Counted from the stretch's first letter, positions 1 to 11,717 are shown. The stretch is 64,000 nucleotides of DNA from Abelmoschus esculentus (GCA_035048815.1 JAUCBN010000017.1:6382936-6446935), one strand, 5' to 3'. The notes: a model not told the origin generated them from the letters alone. Made by a program: numbers and translations.

Positions 1-1430
1 CTTAAAAATACAAGGGTACCGATACACAAAGAATCTTATCGATAAACCCTCCTTGAAACTCTCTTTTTTTCTCTCACGAGTATTGACACCGGTACCTCTC
101 GTACCAGTACACGAGCATAGATTTCTAGGTCTAGAGCTCGAAGAAAACACTTCCACCTTTCTAGACCAACCAAAAACCTTTTAAAACTCACCTACAAGCT
201 CTCTAAGGTATAACTTACATATTGTAATTACATTCATCAAGTTGTAAGCTCGATTTCGTATTTCACCATGGTTATGCTCAAGCTACCAACCTATCTCAAT
301 CACACTTAATACATGTCGCAACACTATTACTATGAATTTTATAAACACATAGGATTTAGAAGTATACTAACCTCGAAATAACAGCAAGCTAATAGCTCTC
401 AACTCTTGTCAAGCTTTCTCCTTCTTCTTCTCTTGCTCCCTTTAAGGTTCTCCTAAAGCCTTCACTACAACAAAGGTTGGAAAGAGTTACAACCTCTATG
501 ATAAAGATAAAAGTGAGCTAAAACAGATAGACACAGTAGAGATTGAGCTTCCCAAAATCAAATCCGTTCTCGCTCCTCAACCCCACCAAAAAACTTCTTT
601 TTCAACATTTAGACCTATTCTTACCTTAAAATGAAGATCCTTTCAAGCTATTTATTCTTTCCTTCTTCACTAAAACGAGATTCTACCCTCAAAACTCAAA
701 GTTCTCACCTTTAATCAGCTCACCTCGGGAGGAAACAATGGTAGAAGGATTAAAAAAGTTGGAAGTGGATGATATAATCTCTCATAAAGAAAATCTGCAA
801 AGATTTCCATTCCTTCCATCTTCCACCTTCCCCATAAACCTAAAATGACTCATTTACCCCTCTTAAAACCTTGGCCTAAACCCTAACACATTATAAGATC
901 AACTAGACCTCTAAGGCTAAAGTACGGGGCCTATGCTCCGGTTTAAACTCGACCCTCAGATCTTGATGAAATTCGAATTGTTATATAATTAGATCAATTC
1001 TAAAATAGACCCTAATCGAACTGGTTAAGACCGAGTACACTAACCCTGATCCTTGAGACCACAATTTTTTTTTAAAAACAATAAAGTGTGATTAGATCAT
1101 ATAAAAAATATGTTATTTTAATAAAATTATTTTGTTTTATTAAAACAACAAGATTTAGTCCACAAAAAAAAAGTCCGAGAGTCAATTACGTGTAGGGAAG
1201 GGTTAGCACCACAACGCCCAAAAATTGGTACCTAGCCAATTATAAAACGTTTTAATGTCGGATTTGCAATGATAATAAACTTTAATCGCCAATAACATTC
1301 TGGCGCTAACCCGTTACCTACCTTTGGTGAGATACTACATTAATTAGATTTCACTTTTTAACAATTAAACAAAAAATAATGTGTTAAAGCTTTTATTCTA
1401 AGTTATTAATTATTAACTTAAAAAAGTCAA
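1..1430. other. Gene-free DNA, probably old LTR-retroelement sequence
   Basis: No convincing reading frame on either strand. The stretch near 1165-1330 contains the string agcaccacaacgcccaaa followed by a ggtacc site, a pattern I associate with LTR ends of plant Ty3/gypsy elements. A looser version occurs near 54900-54950. The first 850 bases are pyrimidine-rich with no structure I can name. The retroelement assignment is inference from pattern memory. Confidence 0.3.
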
Positions 1431-1547
1431 ATGAATTTTACCTATTGAGGTTAAAGTGAAGTTAAGTGTGTTTTATGAATTTGGTGTGAAAAAAAATCTT
1501 ATTAAACTTTAAGATCTAAATTAACTAAGGCACTAACACTAGAGAAT
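1431..1547 (+). repeat. Left copy of a ~120-bp direct repeat
   Basis: Starts atgaattttacctattgagg and ends near agagaata. A similar copy in the same orientation lies at 4364-4484. The pair brackets the 79-bp array and the copia gag remnant. Both copies begin TG (after one A), and the right copy can be read to end in CA, so short LTRs are possible, but no primer-binding site follows this copy. Confidence 0.6.
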
Positions 1548-1589
1548 AAAAGGATAGGCATTGATTTTCAGTAGTCGCTAACTCTTTGG

Positions 1590-2852
1590 GTGGTTTCATT
1601 CTTCTAATGCCTGAATGAATAAATATGTTTCATTCTCCTTATGCCCAAATGGATAGGCAGGTTCCATTCTCCTTATGCTGAACAGATAGATAGATTCTAT
1701 TCTTCTCGAGCCCAAATAGATAAATAAGTGTTAAAAATAAAAGTTTCATCCTCATCATACTCGGGCGGGTAAGAAAGTTTTATTCTACTTATGCTCGAAT
1801 AGATAAACATCTTCAAAAAAGGTTGCATTATCCTCATGCTTGAATGAATAGGTAGGTTTTATTCTCCTCATGCTCGAATAGATAAGTAGATACTGAAAAA
1901 GGTTTCATCCTCTTCATGCTCGAATGGATAAGTAAATTCGATTCTTCTTATGCTCGAATAGATATGCAGGTTAAAAAAGGTTACATTTTCCTTATACATG
2001 AATGGGTATACAGATTCTATTTTCCTCATGCTCGAATAGATAAGTAAGTTCAAAAAACGATTTCATTCTCCTCATGCACCAATGAATATGTATGTTCTAT
2101 GCTTCTCATGGTTGAATAGATAAGCAAGTCTTATTCTCCTCATGCTTGAATAGATAAGCAGATACTAAAAAAGGTTTCATCCTCATCATGCTCGGATGGA
2201 TAAGCAGGTTCTACTCTCTTCATGCTCGAATAGATAAGCAGATACTAAAAAAAAGGTTTCATCCTCCTCATGCTCAGATGAATAAGTGGGTTCTATTCTT
2301 CCTATGCTCGAATAGATCAGCAGGTTTAAGGAAAAAGTTTCATTTTCCTCATGCACGAATGAATATACAGATTCTATTCTCCTTATGTTTGAATGCATAA
2401 GCAAGTTAAAAATTGGTCTATTACCCTCACGCGGAAAAGTATATGCAGGTTCTATTCTAATCATGCTCGAATAGATAAGCAGGTTTTACTCTCCTCGTGC
2501 CCGAGTAGATAGGCGGGTTCTATTCTCCTCATGCTCGAATAGAAAAATAGGTTTAAAAAAGTTTCATTCTTCTCATGCACGAATAGATATGCAGGTTTTA
2601 TTCTCCTCATGCTCGAATAAATAAGCATGTTTTACTCTCCCCATGCTCAAGTAGATAAGCAAGTTTCTGAAAAAGGTTACATTCTCTTTATGCTCGGATG
2701 GATAAGTAGATTCTATTCACCTCATTCCCGAATAGATAAACGAGTTTTATTCTCCTCATGCTCTAATAGATAAACAAGTTCAAAAAAAGTTATATTCTCC
2801 TCATAAACGAATGGATATGTAGGTTCTATTCTCCGTATGCTCGAATAGATAA
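1590..2852 (-). repeat. Tandem array of a degenerate ~79-bp unit (about 16 units)
   Basis: The unit is two related half-units of about 40 bp, each built on (c/t)tcatgctcgaatagataagc followed by aggttctattctc or a poly-A-ggtttcattctc tail. Units are diverged from one another. The reverse complement matches the five-copy array at 22714-23102 in the 3' region of the Tat element, so this array lies in the opposite orientation. Peptides read through it on the - strand (repeats of the type IRRIEPAY) reflect the repeat and are not a gene. Confidence 0.85.
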
Positions 2853-3359
2853 TTATGTTCTCTTTGTTGAGAGCAATTCATATACCTATCAAAATTTAAA
2901 ATATGACACAATTATGATGAACATGCCTCTAGGGATGCCTAGTATGCATTTTTTTTGCTTTTTTTCTTATTCTTTTCTTTGGGTTTCTCTTTTCTTTTAT
3001 CTTCGAGATTCTTCTTCTTTACTTTTAAGTGCATTTACTTGTTCCACCCAGATAGACAATCATGCTTTATTATTTATCTCTTTCCAATTCACCTATTTTG
3101 CTCACTCAATTCAACCGATTTGAATGATCATATTTTCAACATTACTTTTGTCTTTGTCTTTTCTGAGGTAAGAAAATTTTTCTAATCGGATGAAATCGCT
3201 CACATCATGAGACATCTTCTTCAATATAGGTAAAAATCCATGCTTAAAGGTATACTAGTACCAAGCATCTTTTGAGCTTCTCGTGAGTTCTTCGATTCTT
3301 ACCGCTTGTTGAGTAAATTGATGTGTTTACCTAAAAATACTTGTCTTTTGATGTAACAC
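2853..3359. other. Gene-free spacer
   Basis: T-rich sequence between the tandem array and the gag remnant. Short open frames are low complexity (Phe/Ser-rich) and look fortuitous. I see no promoter, RNA gene or repeat. Confidence 0.4.
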
Positions 3360-4363
3360 CTCAATTTATTCCTAATTTAAAAATTCCTAATTCATATTCA
3401 TTTGATGAGTTACAAGAAGCCTATAATAAATTGACTTTTAAGTTTAAAGTTTCATTTTCTAAAAATAAAAAGATAATTTCAAAGCTTAAATTAGAAAATT
3501 GAAGCAAGATTAAAAGATTTTGAGCTTAAATTTTTTATTTCCAAAACTTACTTCAAAAGATAAAAAAAATCATCAAATTGACTTAGATGATCTTAAGAAA
3601 GAAAAAGATTTGATTTCTAAAGAGCTTCAGAAGAAAAATAATTTGGAAAAATCACATTTATTTGAAACAATCTAGTGCCCCTAGATTTGAAAGTGAAAAA
3701 TGTTTTAGAAGTGTTTGGGTCCCAAAAGGACTAATCACTTCAGGGATGAAATTGAAAAATGGATTCCGAAGGAGACTAAATTTTGTGCTTCTAATGCTAA
3801 ATGATCCAAAGAAATTTGGATACCCAAAATTTCTTGATTATTTTGTTTAAGTGTGATGGAGGTATGAGCAACAAAGTGCAATATTAAGGGGAACTCCATA
3901 CACACAATGACACTTGAAGAAGGAAGGCTTCGTATCCTCCCTTGAGTTTAAATATGATAAAATTTCTAGTTAAATTTATTTTTATTTGCTTATTTTTCTT
4001 TATTTATTTCAACTATATTATAATGTTGAACTTTGGATTAACAAGTTTGTTAAGTTTTCTCTTTGTGAGTGAATTCCCAAACTTCGGTTATGAACTTTGG
4101 ATGCTTGATTCGGGTTATGAATCAATGTTGTAAGGTTATACCTTTGTTCTTCAAAAGATTGAATTCTTAGTGAATTGTGGAAATCCTTAGTGGGAAACTA
4201 AGGTAGTAGATGTAGAGCTTGGGTTAGACGTTCGAACCACTATAAATCATTGTGTTCATTGTTTTATTCTTTTTGCTTCCACTATAAATCACTCAAATTA
4301 ACATTTCTCCATCACTTGGTTAAGTTCATTGATTGTTCATTGAGCATCTTCAAGCCTAACAAA
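3360..4363 (+). mobile_element. Copia (SIRE-like) gag and LTR remnant
   Basis: Broken + strand frames read like the end of a copia gag: a Lys-rich coiled stretch (ELQEAYNKLTFKFK at about 3408-3449, KKEKDLISKELQKK at about 3597-3640), then RSVWVPKGL at 3710-3735. The WVPK motif just after the nucleocapsid is familiar from SIRE/Maximus gag proteins. Frameshifts and stops interrupt it, and no zinc knuckle or pol follows. The 4155-4345 stretch (gggaaactaagg, then accactataaatca) resembles the LTR of the same lineage. The family assignment comes from motif memory. Confidence 0.5.
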
Positions 4364-4484
4364 ATGAATTTTACCTATTGAGGTTAAAGTGGAGTTAAGT
4401 ATGTTCTATGAATTTGGTGTAAAAAGAATTTTTCATTAAACTCCAAGACTCTAAATTAACTAAGACTCTAATACTAGAGAACAT
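4364..4484 (+). repeat. Right copy of the ~120-bp direct repeat
   Basis: Aligns along its length with 1431-1547, with scattered substitutions and small gaps. It ends agagaaca where the left copy has agagaata. Confidence 0.6.
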
Positions 4485-5690
4485 AAACCTAAGGGTTTAT
4501 TTAAACTAATATAACAGTGACATACAACATATATAAAAATTAAAATTAAGAAAGGTAAGATGTTGATATCAAATTAAAAACGAATTAATTATATACCAAG
4601 TTTAAAGAGTATTTAAAAAAGGCTTTATGAAATAAAAATTATATAAGAATTTAATAAAATTAAATGGTCCACTTTTGTTTAGAATGAGAGCAAAACCCAA
4701 AAACACCATCCACCATTATTTATTTTAAAACATAGATCAAAACACTCCATTATAAAATTCCCTTAGTTGTTTATCCATGTTCTTCACGAATTGAAAAACT
4801 AAAAAAATATTTTATAAAATGGGAAGAACAAGATTTTATAACTAAAAAAATAGAATTACTCGAATTATGATTATATTCGAAATAAGATTTTAACCTACAA
4901 ATATATGAAAAATAATAAAAAATAATACCAAAATAACTAATATTTAGGTAAAAAATACCCAAAAATAACTTTAATTTCATTCCTTTCCAAATTTGATAGA
5001 ATCTACCCAAATTTGAATTATCCCCTTCCCTTTATTATCTTTGACCGATTTTAAATGATCCGAGAATGATTTTATTTTCTTGATTTTTCCTTATCCAAAT
5101 TGTCATATTTCCTCTTTTATTTGATTCTAATTTTTTAGAGTAATTTCTTTCATATTTTAAATCATATTCGATTTAGCAAGAAAGATCAGTGACAACACTA
5201 AAAAAAAATTTAATTTCTCTCAAAGCCAAGTCTCTCATTTATTTATTTTTCTTCAATAGTATAATATATGCCACAACCTGATTAAAGGTGGAAAATGAAT
5301 TTATTAAAATAAATATAGATAATAAAGTGCTCCAATAATATAGTACCATATTATCGTCTTATTTAATAATTATTTTATTTTATTGAAATTATAATTAAAT
5401 TAATAGATTATATAAATAATTGAGAATAGATATATAGTGATATCAATTTTATTTAAAAACTACATCAACCACTATTTTTTTAATGCTTGATGACTTGATT
5501 AAAATTAATTAAATATTAGGAAGGTTTTTAACGAGGCTCGTAGTTGTATTCCTTTTTACATCAAAAAAAAAAATTAAATATTTATATAATAAAATTATTA
5601 AAATTAAAAATATAATAGTTAAACCTACATCAACTCAATAATTAAATAGTCATTTGTATAATTCACTTAAAGTAAAAATAAAAACCTAAA
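4485..5690. other. AT-rich intergenic DNA upstream of SUVH
   Basis: Long A and T runs, no supported gene. The stretch 5283-5420 resembles in wording the outer arm of the foldback element at 27.2-29.1 kb (aatttattaaa, aaatatagataata), so a diverged MITE is possible. I see nothing else. Confidence 0.35.
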
Positions 5691-6443
5691 AAGAAGAACG
5701 ACTACCGTTTTCGGCATTCTCTCATCTTACACTTGGTTTTTGAACGGCCATATGGTTTGAAGATAATTGATGGTGACTATTTCATCCTCTTTTGGTATCT
5801 CTCTTCTTGCTTCTAAACCCATTCTATATTATGTCCGATCTAAATTTCCTTTCAGATTTTTCTTAATTTCTTTGATTCTATTGCATATTATAGATTTTTC
5901 TGTATGTTCATTTTTGTTTCGTTTGGCCCCCTTTTTTTGTGAAAATCTGTGTCTACTTTCAAGCTTAGTTGAAGAAACCATTAGGTTATTACTTATTCGG
6001 TTGAGTATGTAGTTTGATTTCATCCTTAAGATTTACTATTTTCTTCGTTTCCCCCTTTTCAATTGACATGCTATTCAGTATCAGGGCATAGTTTTAGGTT
6101 ATTCAGTGGTTTGATTTGATTGTTAAACTTAATGTTAGAAATTATATTCTCGTGGGCTTGAGTTTCGTTTTCATTATTTCCTATTTTAGCTTCATTCATG
6201 GTTAGAAAATAGAGAATTAGTTTATCTTCTTTTTGTTTAATCTCTGAGCTGATAACAGCAGGATGATGTTTCCACTATTGTTTTCTACTTTTGAAAGAAA
6301 TTTATGTTATTGTTTTTGGTTGCTTTTGTGAAATTTGTAATGCAAGTTAAAATGGGGGTTTCTTTGAGCTATTGGCAACCGAATGATATTTGCACTTTTT
6401 TTTAGGTTGATTTTTTTTGTGATCTATAAATATATGAGTTGAA
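5691..6443 (+). promoter_or_regulatory. Probable 5' leader of the SUVH gene
   Basis: The 750 bases before the ATG are T-rich, with several pyrimidine tracts and AG dinucleotides (for example before 5857 and 6404), as expected for a leader with one or more introns. Short frames here (such as 5767-6012) are hydrophobic from the T-richness and are not proposed as genes. No single TATA box or transcription start can be chosen. Confidence 0.35.
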
Positions 6444-9400
6444 ATGGTGGTTTCCGATAATATTCTGCATAAAGAGATATCAAAGGTGGTAAGTGGTGGT
6501 CATTTTGAGGGAAGTTTGGAAAGGGTGCCAACTGAAAAAGGGCACCTTGCCCCCATGTTTAAGCAGCGTAAAGTTTCATCTATTCGGGATTTTCCACTAG
6601 GGTGCGGAAGGTTGGCTGCACTAATAACCAAATCAAGTGAACGAGAACTAGGGAAGGCAATTTTTGAGTCAGAAAAGCCAGCATTATTGCTTGATTATGC
6701 AGATAAGGTCCGGTGTGAAAATCCAGCAGTGTTGTTTGATAATGCCGAAAAGGTTCACTGTGAAACAAAATTTTCAGGAGTCTCTAAAGTGGCGACCTGT
6801 TTGATAAATGAAGTTTCTGGTTCGCAGAAGGATTTGCCTGAGGAGAATGATGCCATTTCTAAAGGGGAGGTTCCACAAAGAGGGGTGAATTTGCATCTTG
6901 GTGAGAGCAGTTTAGAGAAGACTTTAGCGAGAAATTATCGTTCTCGGAAAGGAGTTGCTGTTGTGAGAGTCTTCCCTCCATTTTGTGGAAGAAATGCTCC
7001 ACCTCTTAGTGAAGAGGAGCGTGCGAAATGGCTTACCTCTTTGAAGAACAAGGGCTTTAATATAGAGAAGTTTGTAAATAAAGAACCCCCCCTAGAAAAG
7101 ACCTTATGTGCCAATGTGAGACAAGTGATAGAGGATGTTCAGGATATACACGCTCTAGATGGTAAAGTAGAAGGTAGTGCTCCTAGGCTCTCTACAGAAG
7201 GTATTCAATCTAAACATGAAGAGCTAGTTTTTGAAAAAATGGAAAACCAAGGTGCATATGAAGCTTATTCCAGGAAAAATATGGAGGAGGATTCAGGAAA
7301 TATGAGTAGAAACTATATCAAGCCTTCTTGTGAATCTTTACCAGATGAATTTGATAGGAACTTTGTGAAAGTAACTGAGACAGGGGATGTATATGCTAGA
7401 TGCTTGGAGGAAAACCCTATACGTGATATTGTTGTCTATCAAGGTGGCAATAGTTTTGAGAAAAAGCTTATTAATTCATATGTTTTTGAGGATCAATTGT
7501 TAGAGGAGGGTTACATTGTTGTCTATGAAGAGGGTAATAGTTTCGAGAAAAATCTTCCTAATTCATCTGCTTTTGAGTATCAATTGCTGGAGGAGAACCA
7601 CGGGAGTCCAGAAAATTTATCAAATGGTCTTTGTGGACAAGGGAAAGTCACCTACAAACCTGACCTGGCTGGTGGTTCATTGAAAAGAAAAAAAGAAAGC
7701 AATTCTATATTGCCATCACCAGAAGCAAATACCAAGAGTTCTTCCAAAAAAAGGGTTGCTCATAAAGGTTGTGGTCAGGTCATTGTTTGGAACAAGGAAG
7801 ACTCGTTGCATCAGGATGAGCAATACATAAATGATAATTGTGCTCAGAGCTCATGCAATTATGATGTGAGCCTTCCTCCTGGCCCAAGTATTACAGATCA
7901 TGATAATGGTGCAATGACTAAACGGAACAAAGTGAGAGAGACTTTATGCTTATTCCGAGCCATCTTTTGGAAGCTCTTACAGGAAGAAGAATCAAAGATG
8001 AAAGAACAAGGAAAGGCTGGTAAGAGGATGGATATCCTAGCTGCAAAAATTCTCAAAGAAAACGAGAGATATGTTAACACAGGCAAACAAATCATAGGAC
8101 ATGTTCCTGGCGTTGAAGTTGGTGATGAGTTTCAGTATTTTGTTGAGCTCAATATTGTTGGCCTTCATCGCCCGAGTCAAGGTGGTATAGATTATGTAAA
8201 GCAAGGTGAAAAGATCATTGCTACCAGTATCATAGCTGCGGGGGGTTATGAGAATGATTTGGATAGTTCAAATGTCTTGAGTTCCATGGGTCAGGGGGGA
8301 AATGTGATGCAGAAAGGTAAACAACCAGAGGACCAAAAGCTTGAAAGAGGAAACCTTGCTTTAGCAACTAGTAAAGTTGTTAAGAATCCAGTAAGGGTTA
8401 TTCGTGGTGAAACAAAGTCGTCGTCTACTTCGTCGGAAAGTAGAGGTAAGACATATGTTTATGATGGACTTTATTTGGTGGAGGAGTTTAAGCAAGAACC
8501 AGGACCACACGGTAAGATGGTCTACAAATATAAGTTGGTCAGAATTCCGGGTCAACCAAAGCTTGCTTGGAAAGTTGTAAAGAAATCGAAGGTGCGGGAG
8601 GGGCTCTGCTCATATGATATTTCACAGCGGAAGGAGAAAATTCCAATTTGTGCTATAAACACCGTAGACGGTGAAACGTTGCCATCGTTTGTGTATGAAC
8701 CTCACATGATCTACCCTGACTGGTGCCGCCCTATACCTCCCAAAGGTTGTGGTTGTATTAATGGATGCTTAGAATTAGGGAATTGTTCCTGTGTGATCAA
8801 GAATGGAGGAGAGATTCCTTATAATCATAATGGGGCCATTGTTGAAGCAAAGTCCCTTGTCTATGAATGTGGTCCTAATTGCAGTTGTCCTTCTTCTTGC
8901 CATAATAGAGTCAGCCAACATGGCATAAAATTTCAGCTTGAAATCTTTAAAACTGACTCAAGAGGCTGGGGTGTTAGATCCCGGAATTCTATCCCTTCCG
9001 GAAGTTTTATCTGTGAGTATGCCGGAGAGCTCCTCGAAGATAGGGAAGCTGAAGAAAGAAAAGGGAATGACGAGTATTTGTTTGATATTGGAAATAGTAT
9101 TGACAGTACGCTCTGGGATGGTCTTTCAACTATAATGCCTGATGCACATTCAAGTTCTTGCCAAGTTGTACATGAAAGTGGTTTCACCATTGATGCAGCA
9201 CGGTGTGGCAATATTGGACGATTCATAAACCATAGTTGTTCACCTAATCTGTATGCACAAAATGTCCTTTATGACCATGAAGATATGAGAATCCCACACA
9301 TAATGTTCTTTGCTGCAGAGAATATCCCTCCCTTGCAAGAATTGACATATCACTACAATTATATGATAGATCAGGTTCGAGACGAAAATGGTGACATAAA

Positions 9401-9452
9401 GAAGAAAATATGCTATTGTGGTTCTTCTGAGTGTACTGGTAGGCTGTATTAA
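6444..9452 (+). CDS. SUVH5/SUVH6-like: SUVH-family histone H3 lysine-9 methyltransferase, SUVH5/6 type
   Basis: Uninterrupted 1002-codon frame with no intron, usual for this family. The N-terminal half is low in complexity and has two RDFPLGCG/RVFPPFCG-like motifs (about 49-56 and 176-183). An SRA (YDG) domain spans about 552-705, with GVEVGDEF and YDGLY; in this family it binds methylated cytosine. A Cys-rich pre-SET region follows (about 745-815), then SET (about 830-975) with GWGVRS, EYAGELL and NHSC at 929-932, and a post-SET CYCGSSEC near the C terminus. The family deposits H3K9me2 in the nucleus and reinforces non-CG DNA methylation over transposons. Oddities: a 29-residue tandem duplication at 329-386, and His970 where the family's TYDYNY-type motif has Asp. 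It is longer than the Arabidopsis members (about 790 aa) because of the N-terminal part. The start is the first Met of the frame. Choosing SUVH5 or SUVH6 needs a tree. Confidence 0.93.
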   Translation: MVVSDNILHKEISKVVSGGHFEGSLERVPTEKGHLAPMFKQRKVSSIRDFPLGCGRLAALITKSSERELGKAIFESEKPALLLDYADKVRCENPAVLFDNAEKVHCETKFSGVSKVATCLINEVSGSQKDLPEENDAISKGEVPQRGVNLHLGESSLEKTLARNYRSRKGVAVVRVFPPFCGRNAPPLSEEERAKWLTSLKNKGFNIEKFVNKEPPLEKTLCANVRQVIEDVQDIHALDGKVEGSAPRLSTEGIQSKHEELVFEKMENQGAYEAYSRKNMEEDSGNMSRNYIKPSCESLPDEFDRNFVKVTETGDVYARCLEENPIRDIVVYQGGNSFEKKLINSYVFEDQLLEEGYIVVYEEGNSFEKNLPNSSAFEYQLLEENHGSPENLSNGLCGQGKVTYKPDLAGGSLKRKKESNSILPSPEANTKSSSKKRVAHKGCGQVIVWNKEDSLHQDEQYINDNCAQSSCNYDVSLPPGPSITDHDNGAMTKRNKVRETLCLFRAIFWKLLQEEESKMKEQGKAGKRMDILAAKILKENERYVNTGKQIIGHVPGVEVGDEFQYFVELNIVGLHRPSQGGIDYVKQGEKIIATSIIAAGGYENDLDSSNVLSSMGQGGNVMQKGKQPEDQKLERGNLALATSKVVKNPVRVIRGETKSSSTSSESRGKTYVYDGLYLVEEFKQEPGPHGKMVYKYKLVRIPGQPKLAWKVVKKSKVREGLCSYDISQRKEKIPICAINTVDGETLPSFVYEPHMIYPDWCRPIPPKGCGCINGCLELGNCSCVIKNGGEIPYNHNGAIVEAKSLVYECGPNCSCPSSCHNRVSQHGIKFQLEIFKTDSRGWGVRSRNSIPSGSFICEYAGELLEDREAEERKGNDEYLFDIGNSIDSTLWDGLSTIMPDAHSSSCQVVHESGFTIDAARCGNIGRFINHSCSPNLYAQNVLYDHEDMRIPHIMFFAAENIPPLQELTYHYNYMIDQVRDENGDIKKKICYCGSSECTGRLY

Positions 9453-10400
9453 AGCATACCATAAAATTTTTTCTTGGATTCCTGAAGGAGCCCTGAACTT
9501 TTGCACTGTACGTTTCCCCCTTCACATCCTCTTAATTTATTTGTTATTTATAATTTATGCATTGACATAAATGTTACAATATGTATGTGTAAATGTTGTG
9601 TAATTTTTGTACAACTATATGAGTTTCTATGAACGAATACTACCTTTTAATCACTTTATACTTTTAAAAAAATTGTGTGAATTTAAAATCATTTTTGCTT
9701 TTGATTTATTACTAGTGGTAGTTATTTTCTCACTTTTCGGAAAGCATTTATGTTTATGGAACATGATAGTGACATTTATAAATTGATCACTATATGTATT
9801 ATGTTTAAAAGTATTTAGGGTCGATACAGTTCAAAACTTCTCTCCTCATGTTCACTAACTGCTAATGTTTAAATTTATGGAACATGATATTGACAATTTT
9901 GCCCATTTCAATTATCCGACCTTGTGATTTGGGTTGATACAGTTTAAATGCATGATTTATTCTCCTTTATTAGTCATGGACACATGGATGCTTTATTAAA
10001 ACTTCTCTTCTCATGTTCACTAACTGCTAATGTTTCTGCTTCATGTTTTTGTAGGCATTGCAATGTTCGGATGCTTTACGTCAAGCTTCACGTTGCTGTT
10101 TAAATTGATTATGGTGACATCCCTCGTTGCTTGGACCAATTTTGAGGTAACGGTTTATGATCTTATTTTTCAAAGCCGTTGGTAGAATACTCGAGTAGTT
10201 GGCTAAATGCTTGTAGGACGCTTGCAAGAAAGCTTTAGTTTTTGCAGTCTTGATCAGCTAAACCTGTATTAGGTGTCATGTAATGATATCTTGATGCACT
10301 ACTGACCAGGCAATTTGGGTGTCGTTATCATCTTAATTTATTTATTTTAGTGTAATAAATATGTTTAAGCTATTTTAATTTATAGAAATTTTGGTATGAT
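9453..10400 (+). other. Probable 3' untranslated region of SUVH
   Basis: No gene. A candidate 3'UTR intron ends in a good acceptor (tttttgtag before 10054), with a possible donor near 9508. AATAAA at 10354-10359 is a reasonable poly(A) signal. These are sequence guesses only. Confidence 0.3.
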
Positions 10401-11717
10401 GCTAATATTTCGTATTATACAGATTTCAGAAAATTTGTGTGCTTCGTGTTTATATTTGTTTTTTTTCCCATGATTACTTGTATTAATGTTGTAATCCTAG
10501 TAAGCATGTTATTGTACTTGAGTCTATTTTAGCAGTCCTGTTTTTTTAACGTAGTTTGAGTAGTGGAAAAGTCATACTGGTTCTTTTATAGACAATCATT
10601 CTATGAAATCATTGAGTTATGAAATAAAAATCCGAAACCGATGGTATCTTCGAATCCTTTTATAATATGTTTGAAACACTATTTAAAAACTAAATTTAAA
10701 TTTTCAAAATTGATAATGTGAGTACTTTATTAAAATTTTAGGTTCTTACTTTAAAGAGAAGGGATTATTCATTTCAGCTCATGTGTTACCACTCTACAGT
10801 TTTTCAGGCTAGTAGGAAATCAGGATGGAAATGTCACCGATAGTCTATAATGGTGTTAGTATAATAGTTTTAGTAATTTAACGGTGATTTGATGCAATAT
10901 TATGATTTAATGTTGTTCAAACAATGCAATAGGTGCAACATAACGATATAATGCGTTATCATTCACTTTAGGGGTCAATATATAACTTTTGCAAACTTGA
11001 TGAACTAAACTATACAATCATTGATTTTTAGGTCCTTACTTGAAATCAACTATCTCAATATGAAATTTAGTACATGTATAACATGCATGTCATATTTTAG
11101 GCTTATCGGTACCGGTACTCAGGTCATATTGATACTCTTGTCTATTAAATTCTTTCAAATTTAGGATTGATATAGGCCTTGTTGTTCCGATACCTGTTCT
11201 TGGACCATGGGTATCGGTTGGGTCTCCCATCAAATCATTAGGCATAACCTAATTCTCAATTCGAAGCTGATTTGGGTAACAACACGGTTCCAAACTTACT
11301 GGTGCCCTTTGTTTAATTCAAATTTTAGTAACCAATTTCCATACTATCATCCCTATTATTGCATTGGTACTAATGTTATTCAATGACCAATAATGTCAAG
11401 TAGTACCAATACACCCTCACCTCACCTGTACCGGTATGTCCTGCATAAAAAAGATAAATCTTATTTGGTTTTTATTCAATTTAGGCACTTACACAATGTC
11501 TAATGTTCACAAAATTTTGTAGGTAATATACTTATACATATTGTTTGGTGTTTGAAATAATTATTTTTTAATTGTTAATTTTTTCATTTTCATGAATTTA
11601 TCACTGTTAATTTGAATGTATTTGTTTGTTTTATGTGCAGTGAACTATTTACTGGAATTGATGATTAAAAGGACAAATTTTGTATTTTTCGTGACTAGAG
11701 ATATAGGCACTATAAAT
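10401..11717. other. Gene-free intergenic DNA
   Basis: No supported frame. Strings such as ggtaccggtac (near 11108) and tgtaccggtatg (near 11428) recall the ggtac-rich stretch at 60-115, so both may derive from one old retroelement family. Nothing else is visible. Confidence 0.3.

Noticed and set aside
1590..2852. Repeat array as a possible CRISPR or a repetitive surface-protein gene
   Set aside because: Units are contiguous, diverged, without unique spacers, and the frame is carried only by the repeat. The host is a plant.
8933..9506. Several antisense and alternative frames over the SET domain
   Set aside because: Shadows of the SUVH coding sequence in other frames.
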